From the NCBI GenBank assembly GCA_004802705.1, contig SGPL01000037.1, forward strand, positions 1 through 64,000: 64,000 nucleotides of DNA. Reading direction: 5' to 3'. The translations under genes and the position numbers were made by a program. The stretch's first letter is position 1. Each line of letters opens with the position of its first letter. The notes under the pieces were generated by a model. That model had not been told where the DNA came from. It saw only the letters and a list, made by a program, of their open reading frames with translations, and did not search any database. This DNA is from Bondarzewia mesenterica. Lineage: Eukaryota; Basidiomycota; Agaricomycetes; Russulales; Bondarzewiaceae. This document shows positions 42,934 through 55,903 of the stretch, piece by piece.

Positions 42934-44157
42934 TGAAATATAAAAGGCGGATAGAGCGGAGAGACCAATAATAAAGCTCTCGGGATGGCAGGCCGCACAA
43001 AGCCAGATGCAGCTGTCGATTCCAGCATCGAAGAAGTTATGCAGGGCCCCCTTCCAAGCGATATGGACTCGATATTGCGAATTGCGCTAAAAGAAAGGTC
43101 GACCACTCACCTGGTGTCACTGTTGACGATGAGACAAAGCTGCTCATCGCACTGGCAATGAGCACATGCGATTACACTCACAGAGTGGATGCCAAGTGGG
43201 GGCCCGGTATCGCGAGGGAAGGGAAAGCGACATTAAGAGACTGTTGGAGATATTTAATGGGGTGTGGGCGGGGAAACTTCGAAAGGCGATGGACGACAAA
43301 CAGCCGTGCCGGCTTCCTGACGATCCGATATTCGTGGGGGCTCATCGTATGACCATTCCCACAAGACCCCCTCTTCTTCTCTGCGACGAGAATGGGCCCG
43401 TTGGTGCCGCTACTGCGATTGTCATCTGAGGAAGCCTGGCGACAAGCCGGAGAAAGAGAGTTCAAATCGACGTAAACTGACCAAGGGCGCATGGTCACAA
43501 CGACCGTCCTCCTTCCATTTCAAGTCCGCGACGTATGCACACCACCAGACACCACCTGCCTTTCCTCATGAACATACGCTCCCTCACATCGCTAGCCGAC
43601 GGCCTTGCCCTACCGATTTTCGTCCTACAAAGATACCGCTAACTCCCCAAAACTATCGGAACATCTGACCGGAGGATGCACAAGGATGCACAGCGACTGG
43701 TAGCCAGTTCCGCATGACCGGATGGGAATGTGAATGTGAAAAGCCCACGCATCCATTGGCACAGATTAACGTATTGGTCATTATACGTATCTATCAAGCA
43801 AGATCGTCAAAGTAGGATGGGAGAGAACGTGTGATAGCGTGCGAACGAGATCTTGTCCGGATGAACATAGGCGGTGCGATGAGAGAATGTGGAGGTATAG
43901 CGAATGGCGGGTATGAATTACAGCTAGGATCATATCAGAGAACATGGGAAGGCAGAACGAGAATTTGAAACAAATGTGCTATACAAGTAATCCCTGGCTG
44001 GGAAGATGAGGACCATGCGAAACCCTGAAAAAGTGTGAGCCTATTCCGATAGAAGCATTGGGGAGGAGACACGTACGTGAGGACGCTCTAGAAAACGGAG
44101 GAAGAAAAAGGGAAAAAGTCCGCATCTAAGTATACAAAAGCAATGCGACACGCAACA
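42934..44157 (+). other. Region upstream of the membrane-protein gene, 3' of Rab4-like; no clear gene
   Basis: About 1.2 kb. The part near 43112-43148 (minus strand) could be a first exon of the membrane-protein gene: an ATG, eleven codons and a GTGAGT donor, with an acceptor at about 42940. The remainder has only short unsupported frames, and no RNA gene is visible. Confidence 0.35.
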
Positions 44158-45193
<1,036 letters not shown>

Positions 45194-45583
45194 AAGAAAA
45201 TCTAGCAATTCAAATGTTCAGATTTTCCCACAGGTCGATATACCATGGAAAGCCACGAACCGTAGGTCTCGAGTAGTTCTGTTGCTTCGTAGTCGTCGAG
45301 CGCCATGGGAGGCGGCTTTGAAGCAGGAAGATGAGGTCACAGGCTCACGGCAACCGTTCCAATAATCGCTCAGCGTGAGAAAACGTTCCTGTTTTGGTGA
45401 GTATGCTTTGCGTTCAAACGTTCAGTCTGTCCTTGAGCTTGAACGTTGAACGCGTCTTCACCGGACTCCGCTACGTGACAAAGGATCTCCTCATCTGCTC
45501 TTTCTCGAGACGTCATAAGTACTTCTATTATCAATAGCATAAACGACAATGCTTTGGACTCTGACTCTCAACGTCGCAAGAAA
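45194..45583 (+). other. Intergenic, upstream of Rab4-like
   Basis: About 390 bp holding the Rab4-like promoter and the 3' end of the next gene. Nothing else is seen. Confidence 0.35.
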
Positions 45584-47111
45584 CTACCAGCCTTTCCAAG
45601 GAACCCAAATATCCACTACTTTATCACTTCCTCCCTCCATATCAGAGTCAACCACGTAGTACCACGGATATGCTGCAGCAATGAGACACGCGTGTTGCCC
45701 AACAATTTGCACCATGCTTCCTATCTCCAAGGTCCCCTCGTTATCGCCACTCGTACGCGTCAGGATACCATGCTCTTGTGAGATTCTCCCCAACCTCCAC
45801 GGCTTTCCGATGACCTCTCCAAATCCGCCGCTAGGTCCTGTGTCTTTGCTCATGGCAATGCATCCAGCATCACACATAGCTTCGTCAGAGCTATCATCAC
45901 CTCGCCCAGGGTAATATGATATCACTGTCGCTAGGACGCGTTGGGCGATGTGTTGGCGGTCGATGAGACTGGTGTGCAGCTGCTGCAGGTCTAGCACGGG
46001 GTAATTACCTGGTGCGCCCGCTATCATCAGTCTGACTTGAATCACTCGGCCGCACTCCCTTACCTGCATGCAGTTCCAGCGTGCCGTGCAAAAGCGACGA
46101 CAACTTAGCTCTCGTTTCTGCCGAAGCGCTGTGCGCAGTGGGAGTCGAGCCGACTGAAAGGACAAAGGGCTCCCGAGTTTCGCTCTTTAGAGATTGTGAG
46201 ATTCTCGACTTCGCTCGCTCGGCTGCTACGTTTACGGCTTCGACCTCGGAGGATAGGAACGATGACGCCTCAGATAATGATGTCGATGCGTACGCGTTGC
46301 CGGCATGACAGTAGAAACCATAGATGGATATGGCAGGCGATGTGAATAGAGCGGTCAGCAACGCTTCAAACTCGGGAGTAGCGGTTGATACTCCGGCCCG
46401 TCTAGCAATCGACTGCTGTTATTTCGTTGGGACCGCAAGTTGGTATGAAACTCACTTTTGACCCCCATCCACTTTGACGAACACTGACCATTTCCTGGGG
46501 CTAGTTCTCGATTTTTCGTATGCCTCCAACGCTTCCACCTGCTTTGGATGGTCTACAATCAGGCGCACGACCGCACCACACAGAGACACTTCATCCCATA
46601 ATGCTGATAGATCGGCTATCTTGTTGATTGCGACAGGCAAGCCGTACAGTATCTGGCAAGTCGGTGTGAGTTTCAGTAAGCACTGGGCAAGCATATGATG
46701 ATCGCATACGTCCTTCACTATCCCATCGGTCACCAATCCGGATTCGACGATCTTCCATGCCTCCATCATCGTCGACACGACCACGGCATTGGTCTTGGCC
46801 GCGCTCGAACCCAGCTGCAGCCTTGTACCTTCTGCGGTCTGTGGACGGTCGTCAGTCACACCGTACCTGCATTGTTACAAAATCCTCAGGACACCAGACC
46901 TTGTGCGTTTTAACCGTGTGCTCGGAAGCTGGCCCCCCATTGCAGCGCGTTTTCGTGCATCCTGGCGCAGTTTTTTCGCGAAATGGCTCGGTCGATCACG
47001 AATGCAGGTGTCCTCAATGCCTCGAGTGGTTTTCCCGCAAACTCCTCGTACAAGGGCATCCTTCTTCGGCAGCGCAAGAAGCTGGTATGGTGTCGCTGTT
47101 TGGATTGACAT
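45584..47111 (-). CDS. D-serine dehydratase / D-threonine aldolase-like PLP enzyme, with two apparent +1 frameshifts
   Basis: A fold-type III (alanine-racemase-like) PLP enzyme with a C-terminal zinc domain, which degrades D-serine (yeast Dsd1) or cleaves D-threonine. Pieces: MSIQTATPYQLLALPKKDAL; YEEFAGKPLEALRTPAFVID; CARMHENALQWGASFRAH; VKTHK (PLP lysine region); TAEGTRLQLGSSAAKTNAVV; ILYGLPVAINKIADLSALWD; VVRLIVDHPKQVEAL; WSVFVKVDGGQKRAG; ISIYGFYCHAGNAY; FVLSVGSTPTAHSA; LLHGTLELHAGNYPVLDLQQ; MCDAGCIAMSKDTGP; RISQEHGIL; and MVQIVGQHACLIAAAYPWYY, whose HAC carries zinc ligands. The pieces KDAL/YEEF and RAH/VKTHK are each in frame only if one extra base (near 47051 and 46915) is ignored. An ATG inside the second piece could be an alternative start. 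Confidence 0.82.
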
Positions 47112-47380
47112 ACTTGGCTGGATGATTGGTCGTCGTGCACGTCTCGACGTCTCGAGCTAAATAATAGATTTGGAGCATCGATCGAGTTCAAGCTGACTGC
47201 CGCCTTTGGCCCCGGCGAGGGATCCGCTTTCCCCGGCCCGTAATAGCCGATGCCGGCCCTGGGCGGACCGGCGGCGCTCCTCCATCTTATCTCCTCTTAT
47301 CTCCTCTTATCTCCCCGTGGTGAATGTCTTCTGGAGATATACTTCGAATCATCTCACCAAGTCGACCGTATCACTCTGAA

Positions 47381-48661
47381 ATGGCTCAGCATTCTCCTCT
47401 TCATCCCGATATCGTTCCCCGACTCGATCCTGAATATGTCGCGTTCCACAATGAGCATCTCACCACTATAGTTCATGCCCACGAACGCCCGTGGGATCCT
47501 GCAATTCGTAACGCCCCTGCTGTCCCCGGAGGATCTGTCCCTTTGCAGGTTGGCAGCATTAAGGATTACCCTTTGAGTAAATGCAGCGTTCGTGTTTTCA
47601 CTCCCGAGGGCGAGGCCCCGGTTGCTGGGTGGCCTGTCTTCATCTTCTTCCATGGAGGTGCGTTATTATAATTATCTGAACATCTGGATGGCGCTCTGAA
47701 GTACTGATCTATAGGTGGTTGGACCTTGGGGAACATTAACTCTGAGAATTCATTTTCGACGAACATGTGCAGACGTCAGTTTATGACACTCCCATGACCT
47801 GATCTTCATCATCATCATCTCATGAGCCGTTTGACAGACGCGAGATGTGTAGTCGTCTCCGTCGACTACCGTCTTGCCCCAGAGAACCCATATCCTGCTG
47901 CAGTGGATGACGCTGTTGAGTCATTGCAATGGGTGTGGAAGGATGGAAAGACTACATTGGGGATTGATTCCAAACAGATCGCCGTCGGTGGCTCATCCAG
48001 GTAATTAATATCTGTCTACGATCTTCTGGACGCCTGCTCAACCTCGTCTCTAGCGGCGGTAATCTCGCTGCAATTCTTGCCCACAAAGCCGCCCTCTCGA
48101 GCCCCTCTATCCCGCTTGTCTTCCAACTTCTCATTGTCCCCGTGACCGACAACACCGCAAGCGAATCCGGCGAAACCCAGCCCTCGTGGGCAGAGAATAA
48201 GCATACGACCTGGTTATCGCCGGCGAGGATGATCTGGTTCAAGAACAACTACCTGCCGAAGAAGGAGGATTGGACGAAGTGGGATGCTTCGCCAATCTTT
48301 ACTCCTGACGAGCTGTTCCAGAAGGCTCCCCCGGCCTGGATTGCGGTCACTGAGCTGGATGTGCTAAGAGACGAAGGGATAGCATATGGCGAGAAGCTTA
48401 AGAAGAATGGCGTCGAAGCTGAGATAAAGTTGTATAAGGGCGCGCCTCATCCAATTATGGCCATGGATGGTATGTGCGCTTGCTCTAAACTGCCTCTATT
48501 ATTGACGGTATATTTTTATGTTATTGTTCGTAATCACTAGGGTAAGTCATTTCTTAAATCAAACGTTCTCCTACTGATACTCTCATAGTGTCTTGTCGGT
48601 AGGAAGGCAGTTAGTAGCAGATGCAGCGGCAGCATTAGCGAAAGCATTTAACACTGCGTAA
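47381..48661 (+). CDS. Alpha/beta hydrolase (hormone-sensitive-lipase type esterase)
   Basis: A carboxyl-ester hydrolase of the HSL/GDXG group, substrate unknown. From ATG 47381: [58 protein letters not shown] (oxyanion HGGGW split by an intron), [55 protein letters not shown] (nucleophile elbow G-x-S-x-G), [72 protein letters not shown] (acid residue) and [14 protein letters not shown] (His), with a last exon ending [16 protein letters not shown]. The nucleophile motif is GSSSG where GDSAG is usual. The triad appears complete. No signal peptide is seen from this start. Confidence 0.87.
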
Positions 48662-48835
48662 TGGCCTAGCGGATATTGGCAAGTGCGTGACTTGCGTACC
48701 TTCAAATAACATCGTACTTTTTGCCACTTGGTTTCGCATGACCGCCAATGTCGAGTCCAACAAAGAGTGCTTTGAGTGTATACGGAAATTTCAAGATGAT
48801 ACAATTTCTGTTCTTTCATGGCGTCTTTATGCTAC

Positions 48836-49377
48836 TCATGCCGCCGCAATAGCCTCGATTTCGACGTCAACGTCATTGGGCAACCTGGCAGCCTGGATGC
48901 ACGTCCGTGCTGGCTTGGGTGTGGGCAGTAACTATAAAGATCACCCGTAAGGGACGTACGTATACGATAGATCGTTTATGACTCACTTTCTCCCAGATAA
49001 CATTCATAGCCGCGAAGTTATCCATGTTCTTGAGGTAGACGTTGACCTTCACGACCTTCTCCCAGGACGAGCCAGCTGCCTTGAGGGCACTGCCCAAGTT
49101 CGCAATGCACTGCGCCTGAGCAGATGTCAACTGTGTTTCCTCTCGGGAAGTAGTCCGACAGACCGTATGCTCTTCAAAACCTCCGGGCACTAGTTTGCCA
49201 TCGCTGTCCACTGGAGTTTGTCCGCTCAAAAAGATGAGCCCAGGAACTTTCACCGCGTGGGCTATCCGTCCGGGAATATGAGGTTTCATCGCGAAACCAT
49301 GAAAGTGGTTTTGACTCACAGAAGAGGTTGGGGAGAGCAAAGTTCTCAGGTGTGTTAATTTTTTCGACGGTCGACAT
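48836..49377 (-). CDS. RidA/YjgF/Mmf1 family enamine/imine deaminase
   Basis: Hydrolyses reactive 2-aminoacrylate and related enamines released by PLP dehydratases. Exons: MSTVEKINTPENFALPNLF, then CHAVKVPGLIFLSGQTPVDS, DGKLVPGGFEEHT, AQCIANLGSALKAAGSSWEK, VVKVNVYLKNMDNFAAMN and the last exon PTPKPARTCIQVARLPNDVD followed by VEIEAIAAA. The conserved substrate-anchoring Arg is in PARTCIQVA and the C-terminal Glu in VEIEAIA. At about 130 residues it fits the family. The start is not preceded by an obvious mitochondrial presequence, so a cytosolic form is likely. It overlaps no neighbour and converges on the hydrolase gene. Confidence 0.92.
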
Positions 49378-49865
49378 GGCGGAGAGGTTCAAGGTGAGGC
49401 GGGATGTGTAGTGACTCGGACCATCTTACTTATGGTCCGCCAAATCTTCAGATCGATACGCCATCGACCTGCCTCTTGCACGCGGGCGCTCGTTGGAACC
49501 TGTACTCCTCATGTGGAACGCTTCTTAGTCCCGTACCTGTTCCGAGTTCGAATTCTCCAGCCATTACTTAGTCGCCGTGGCGTGCTTGCAATCAGTCATT
49601 TAATATCGTGATTAGAGAGAAGCTCTTATTCGGGGCCATGATAACACCTTGTACCTAGTGAGCTGCCCCGTGCACTCAATAATTCCTATTCATCGCGCCG
49701 TTTTCTCCGATAGGGGCTATTGGATTGTCAGTTTCGTGGATAAGGAGGACAATCCGTTTCTTCGCTGATCTTCTGACCCCGTATCTCCATGCTAAGATAG
49801 GCTTCTTAGGCACTCAAATATGATCCAGTGGTGTCCGGACCGCCGTTCTTTCCCCCACGAAGACG

Positions 49866-52372
49866 ATGCACCAAGGAAGTACCCTGGCCGGACGTCCAGT
49901 CTCTGAGGTCGACGAGCGCGCGCCCGAGAAAACAGAGCCTGCAAAAACTGCGGATGCTGATCTCGTCAGCGTTCACGGTGTTGTGGAGGTTCCTCGTGAT
50001 GAGGAGCGTCGACTTCTCCGCAAGTTTGATTGGCTGCTTCTTCCACCGCTAACTTTNATGTGAGTGCTGTTCCGAAAGCATTCCGTGACTTCAGCATGAC
50101 CAGGCAGCATCTAATGCAAGCTTGGTAGGTATCTTTGCAATGCATTGGACAAAGGAAATGTTGGAAACGCGAAGACGGATGGATGGACCAATGTAGGAGT
50201 AATTTTACTTTCGCAGAAGTTGGTCTTATTAACCAACTATGACGGTCATTAGGATACACACCTCAAGGGAGACCAGGTGACATTCCGCGCTGCTATGCCC
50301 AATGACATCCATCTGATATTTTGACGCCTTTCAAGTACTACTTACTGGTCATGATATTNTACGTGAGCGTGCATGACTCCANCTCTGCTCGTGAGATATC
50401 CGTTTACCAACTTGGTCAACCTGACAGGTCCCTTTCTGCCTGTGAGTGAGAGTCGTCGAGCCGTGAAAATTTNATCTAAGTGGACTGCATCCNGNAGCTT
50501 CGGGACTCCAATTAGTATCTTCATCAAGAGGTTCTCCGCTGCTAGAGTTTTGCCGATCATGATGATTGGTTTCGTACGTGANTTAGCTCTTCGTNGCTAT
50601 CGCACATCATTCATCCATTGTATACGTTTGCCTCAGGGTACCATGTGAGAAGCCCTCATCTTCATNAAGATTGAATATTTCTCATGCCTCTTCTACTCTC
50701 TCTGACNCTGTGTTCAGGGCCTTGTGCACTGCGGCTGCCAAGAACTTCTCAGAGGTTTTTGCTATTCGATTTTTCTTGGGCATCTTCGAATCAGCGATGC
50801 TGCCCGGTGTAGTANGCCTCTTCTCTGCTCGCGCTGACTCGGATATTACTCATTCAGTTCAGGTTTTCTACCTGTCTACCTTCTACAAGAGAAACGAGTT
50901 GGCCTCGCGGGTAGGATTGTTTTATGGTAAATTGTCGTGTAATTGAAGGAAGAGAGTGCAAGCTAATCAAATTACATAGCGGCNGCTTCTATTGCTGGTG
51001 CATTTTCTGGTGAGCTNAATGCTCTNGTTCTAGCTACCCTCATTGATTGCTTATCNTTGCAGGCCTGATCGCGTTTGGCGTATTCCACATCAACGACCCT
51101 AAGTATCACCCCTGGCAATTCTTGTTCTGGGTCGAAGGTATGCTGGTTCAGTTAATGCTTTATTATGAAAGCACCCAGTGATCCCNAAATTGCNATAGGA
51201 GCGGCAACCGTCGGCTTTGCCATCATTGCCCTGCTGTGGCTGGTAAGTATCTACNTGGAGTGTATTGAATGTCATTTGACGTTCTTCGATAGCCNCGATC
51301 CCCCNCTACATGGTGGCTACTCACCCCTCGTGAAAAGGAACTTGCTCGCATCCGAATTCTGTCAGATTCGTCCACTGCTCTGAACGAGAAACTCGACATT
51401 CGCGACGCTTTCCGCCCGTTCAAAGATTGGCTCTACTGGGTTTGGGCCTTGATTAGTCTTTCGCTCGGCGTTCCTCTCGCTAGNGTCAATAACTTCCTCC
51501 CGCAGATTGTTGCGAGCTTGGGCTATAGCACCGTCAAGACCAATNTATACACTNTTGCTCCCAACATAGTTGGTACTGTCGCCCTTCTCATCCTGACCTT
51601 CTCCTCGGATTACTTCCGCGAACGGTCGATCCATATGTGAGTTCTGATNGTCCTGGCTTGTTACCTTCCNCCTGGCATCTCAATTCATGGCAGATGTATN
51701 CCACTGGCAACGGCATTTACGGGATTCATAATTTTGGGTGCAATCAACCCTGTTGAAAGCAAAGCAGTTGCATACTTCGCCTGCTTCCTACTCACCATGG
51801 GTGTACGCGAGGAGACATTCAATTTCGCTATCCTAACTCAATAGTTCGTTNTAGGCTTTCGCACCGTCCGTGCTCGTTGCATCTTGGTACGCCAACAATA
51901 CTCCAAGNGAGAANCGTCGGGCNGTCGTCGCCGCGGTCATGGGTAGGTCTATCTTCGTCAACTAAAATTGTGGTACTTGATAGAACACTTGTACAGTGGC
52001 CATTGCCAATGCAGCCGGCCTCATATCCACAAATGTGTTTCGTGCCCNGGATGAACCCAAATACGTTCCTGCTCTCATCACCTCCGGTAGGTATCAATTC
52101 TGGATCCTGTACCATTAGTGCCTATGAACTGAGACCTGTACAGCTGTGTTCGGTGCGTTCTGCTTGGTACTCGTGGCAAGGTAGGGGTCATGCAATCTCT
52201 CCCNTCGCTGTTTATTNACAANCGCGTTCNTTNCCATAGCATGGGTGTCTGGATGCGATTTGAGAACGAAAGGCGGAATAAGGCGCAGGGTGTCAATATA
52301 ACTGCGGCTGATGTCTCCACTCAGGCTTTGGGCGAAGGACACAAGTCGCCTTCCTTCCGTTTCATGTACTGA
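49866..52372 (+). CDS. Major facilitator transporter, anion:cation symporter family (Dal5/Tna1-like)
   Basis: A twelve-helix proton-coupled importer of carboxylates such as allantoate or nicotinate; substrate unknown. Exon 1 from ATG 49866 has a charged N-terminus (MHQGSTLAGRPVSEVDERAP; RDEERRLLRKFDWLLLPPLT). Later exons read YLCNALDKGNVGNAKTDGWT (family block before helix 2), DTHLKGDQ, RFSAARVLPIMMIGF, SACTAAAKNFSEVFAIRFFLGIFESAMLPGVV as overlapping segments, YLSTFYKRNELASRVGLFY (the RxELxxR motif between helices 4 and 5), AAASIAGAFSGLIAFGVFHI, KYHPWQFLFWVE, ISLSLGVPLA-VNNFLPQIVA and a tail GVWMRFENERRNKAQGVNIT. About 30 N bases make exon borders approximate. Confidence 0.82.
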
Positions 52373-52964
52373 TAGAAATTATGATGACCGCTTTTTTTGT
52401 TCAAGGTTGAATCGAATTGATGTCGTCTGGGTAGGGTCCGAGAGTAAACGACAAAATTCTACATCACACGGTGAACTTTGACGACCGTCATTTGGAGACA
52501 AATAGGTCAATGAATGAATACCTTGAGGCGATTCATGACCTTGAAAACAGCCGATGTCTACCATATACCCACGATAGATGATGTCGCGCGATCTGCAAGA
52601 GAAAAATTTAAAGCAAAGACACTATCCTCGGTGTGTTCTGAGCCGCATTGGCACATCACTTATTCGATCGCGACGTTGATCTATTGCAGAAAAAAAAGAT
52701 CTGAGAGAAAGAAACAGGCTTTGACGTTGGAAAAAAAAGGTAACGACGGAACCTGCCTCTGCATCTGCCTTGGCCGCCCTTATCTGCTAGTGCACAAAAG
52801 GATTGATATCGCATCATGCAAAGATTCAACCTAAAAAAACTGATTACAAGTCATATTCGTTGGACTTCGCCTTTTCTCTGCGTGACTCCAGAAATTCAGT
52901 AGAACGCATGTCGCCAGAAGACCTGAAAATGAAGCATCGCAAGAATTGCCGTTCCAGAATGGGA
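52373..52964 (+). other. Convergent intergenic stretch, AT-richer; no gene seen
   Basis: About 590 bp between the 3' ends of the MFS and splicing-factor genes. It contains several A-runs (about 52690-52735) and short frames without motifs. Confidence 0.35.
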
Positions 52965-55321
52965 TTACTGGTGCGCCTGCATGATCGCATCTGAGATAAA
53001 AGCGGCCGACACCGGCCTTCCACCGAACCAGCGGCCGTTAAGTCCTTGAACGGCATTCCTTGCAGCGTCGATCGAATTGAACTTGACGTATATTTCACCC
53101 TGAAACACGTCAATGACAAAATGAACGGAGACTGATAGAAAGAATCTTACTTGGGACTCTTTCTCAATCTTAATACGCTCCACCGGGCCATACGTCTCTT
53201 CACATTCACCCTTGACGTCTTCAGCAAGTTCCTTGTCCCAATCTCGCTCATTTTCCCTGATAAAACGATGAGACGAAGTAAACTGAAAGGCGGGAAGTGG
53301 AATACTCACTCTTCGGGATTGAACATATTGGTGAGAAGGACCGATCTGGATTCCATTGCTTGAGGAATGTTGGGCTTCCTACTGGACATGTTTTAGTGCT
53401 CAGGGTCTATGATCGAAAACAAGGGCTCTCTCACATCGGTTCTGGCTTGCTCTGTGCCGGTTCAATCCTGGCAAGTTTCTGCATCAGCGCTTGACGAGAT
53501 GCTGCATTCAAATTACCACCTGAAATCATAGAATGAGGTGCTAGCTACAGAGCAATTTACGAAGAGCCAGCATACCGCCAGCCTCATCCAGGGAATCTTG
53601 TTGTGTGTATCTTGTTGTCCCTTTCTCGTGCACGGTATTGACTCGCAGCTGAACAAATGATATATGAGTGCGAGTCTCGTATGTGTGGGATAAGTACACA
53701 CGGTTCGGCCTGCGAGCTCGAAACCTTCCATTTGGTCCAAGGCCATTTTAGCGTCTTCGGCTCTCTTGTACCTGCACGAATATGATGTAAAATCTTGTGC
53801 ATCCACAATCAAATCGGTACTCACTGCACAAATGCGTAGCCCTTGCTTCGGCCTGTCATGGGATCTCTGTGAAGGTCGACAAATTCAAGTTCTCCGAAGG
53901 GTTCAAAGACCTGTTTGATATCGCTCTCGGTAAGATTGAAATGTAGGGAACCAACATATAATCTACATAAAATGTGAAAATCAGTTGGCTTCGTATCGAA
54001 ATAACTGATCCACATACTGCATGGCCCCGTGGGGGACGCTGACACCAGGTGGAAGGTTCAAGTTCCTACATATCTGTAAGCTTTTGTGTGAGTGCTAGTA
54101 ACTGCTTTACTTGCCCGTCGCCTGGATGAAGCCTATTCCTTTCAGATTCAGTTAACTGAACCATGATAGGAAGACCCATAACCACCGTTCCGCTGAGGGC
54201 GAGAGCCTTTTCGACCATATCGATTGTGCGGAATTCAACATAACCAATGCTGAGATTGCGTCAGCAGGACTGTTGCTTTTCCAATACGCAAAAGAAAAAT
54301 ACCCTTTTGATCGTCTGGACAGCCTATCTGTGACGATCCTCGCATCGAGAACTGTTCCTTCGCCAAGCTTGTCCTCAAAAAAGTACCCAAGATCACGAGC
54401 CGTGAGACGAGCGGCAAGCTGAGATACAAAAACAGACCGAGCTTCTGAATCGTCTTCCTTTGGCTCGTCATTCATAAGATCGTCCGGCGGGAGGTCGTAG
54501 GTGGGAGACGGTCTTCTGGTTCGTAAGATAGAATGCAATAAGTCGACATTCAAGGACCACGTGAAAATACGCACTTTACAGGAGGCGGCGACGGTGGACC
54601 ACGACGACGATCGTCATCTCGGCGGCGGTCGTCACGACCGTCGTAGTCTCTGTCTCGATCCCTCTTGTATCTGGGTGGGTCATCGAATTCATCGCGAGGA
54701 TCGCGGGGTGGTCGAGGCGGTCTATCGCTATACCTATCACGCGACTGACCTCTGTCCGAGCCCCTACGAGGGCTGTCTCGGGCTGTGGGTGGGTGGGGAG
54801 GTAGGCCAGAAGGTGTAGCGGGCGGCATGGGCTCATCTACACTGTCGTGGCGTTGCCTCTTTGCACGCTCGTCCTGATCGCGAGACTCGACAGAATCACC
54901 ATGATCCTCGTCGCGCTTGCGCCGTCGCAGATCCCTGTCCTCACGGTCCCGATTGCGGTCGCGATGACTGTGGCGGCTTTCTCCTCGCTCGCGATGACGT
55001 CTGTCCCTGTCCCTGTCCCTTTCTCTATCTCTATCCCTGTGGGGCCTATCGCGAGACCGACTGCGCCTTTCACGGATACGGTCCCGACTACGACTTCTCC
55101 TACGTCGCTCGTCTAGGTCATGGTCGCGGTGCCTATCACGACGGTCTCTCTGGAGGGAGGGAGATCTATGGGACCGTCTGGTACGGAGAGTGTCGGATGA
55201 ATGATCCCTTGAACGGTTTCTGCTCAAGTTGGAGGTCAGAAAAGGAATGTACATCAATGATGATGTGTACGCACGACCTATGATCCAAAATATCTGCAGC
55301 TACCTTCCCGTTCTCCGACAT
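52965..55321 (-). CDS. CC1-like splicing factor (RBM39/Rsd1 type, RS domain plus three RRMs)
   Basis: A nuclear SR-like pre-mRNA splicing factor of the U2AF-homology-motif group. From ATG 55321: MSENGKVAADILDH, an intron, then a long RS/RD-rich domain (RERRSRSRDR-type repeats, RHRERGESRHSHRDRNRD) with a Pro-rich stretch. RRM1: EARSVFVSQLAARLTARDLG, GTVLDARIVTDRLSRRSKG. RRM2: AMQLYVGSLHFNLTESDIKQ, FGELEFVDLHRDPMTGRSKG, YAFVQYKRAEDAKMALDQME, GFELAGRT. A linker NLNAASRQALMQKLARIE follows. The C-terminal UHM-type RRM has RSVLLTNMFNPEE, ENERDWDKELAEDVKGECEE, YGPVERIKIEKESQ and VKFNSIDAARNAVQGLNGRW-FGGRPVSAAFI, ending in IMQAHQ. FGGRPV supplies the UHM R-x-F-like loop in variant form. Domain order and linker match RBM39 and fission-yeast Rsd1. 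Confidence 0.91.
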
Positions 55322-55903
55322 GTTGAAAATTCACCTCAACAAAGCGACAGCAGAAGACTTCCAAGAGTTACGTAACTGTGTGGCTGAGCTTCGCGAGATG
55401 GTGTCACAGCGGAATGTAACGGGCTCAGTCACGGTGATACCACTTATATAACGGCTCGGCCCGGTACTCCCTCATTTCATCTCTCTACCTCTGCCAATGT
55501 GCATTAGGATGATAAAAAATTGTCCCGTTGCTTGTGCTGTGTTGTTGGTGCATAGCCACACCACTTCAGCTTCATGCTGGCCTGGTTCACAGGTCCCATT
55601 CAAACCGCATCTGTTCTTTTTTCGATTTTTTGACCCTGCGTCTATCACGTTCAGTCTTGTATCAGCTTGTATCGTCCTGTCTGGCCGTCTCGATATCAAT
55701 CGTCACTTGAAATGCATCATCTCAACATCACACTAGCGACCCGACGTGGTCACCAAGAAGCCCATTCTGTACTTTAGCGTACCCGCTTGGAAGCCGTATT
55801 GCTCCCTTCACACAGGGCAGGCAAGATCGTAAGTTTCACACTAACGCACTTTTATACTACATGGCAATTGATATTCGTCGCGTTGTTCAGACTTATTTCT
55901 TGA

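Noticed and set aside
45681..46308. Plus-strand frames antisense to the D-serine-dehydratase-like gene
   Set aside because: The minus strand carries the conserved PLP and zinc motifs; the plus-strand frames have none.
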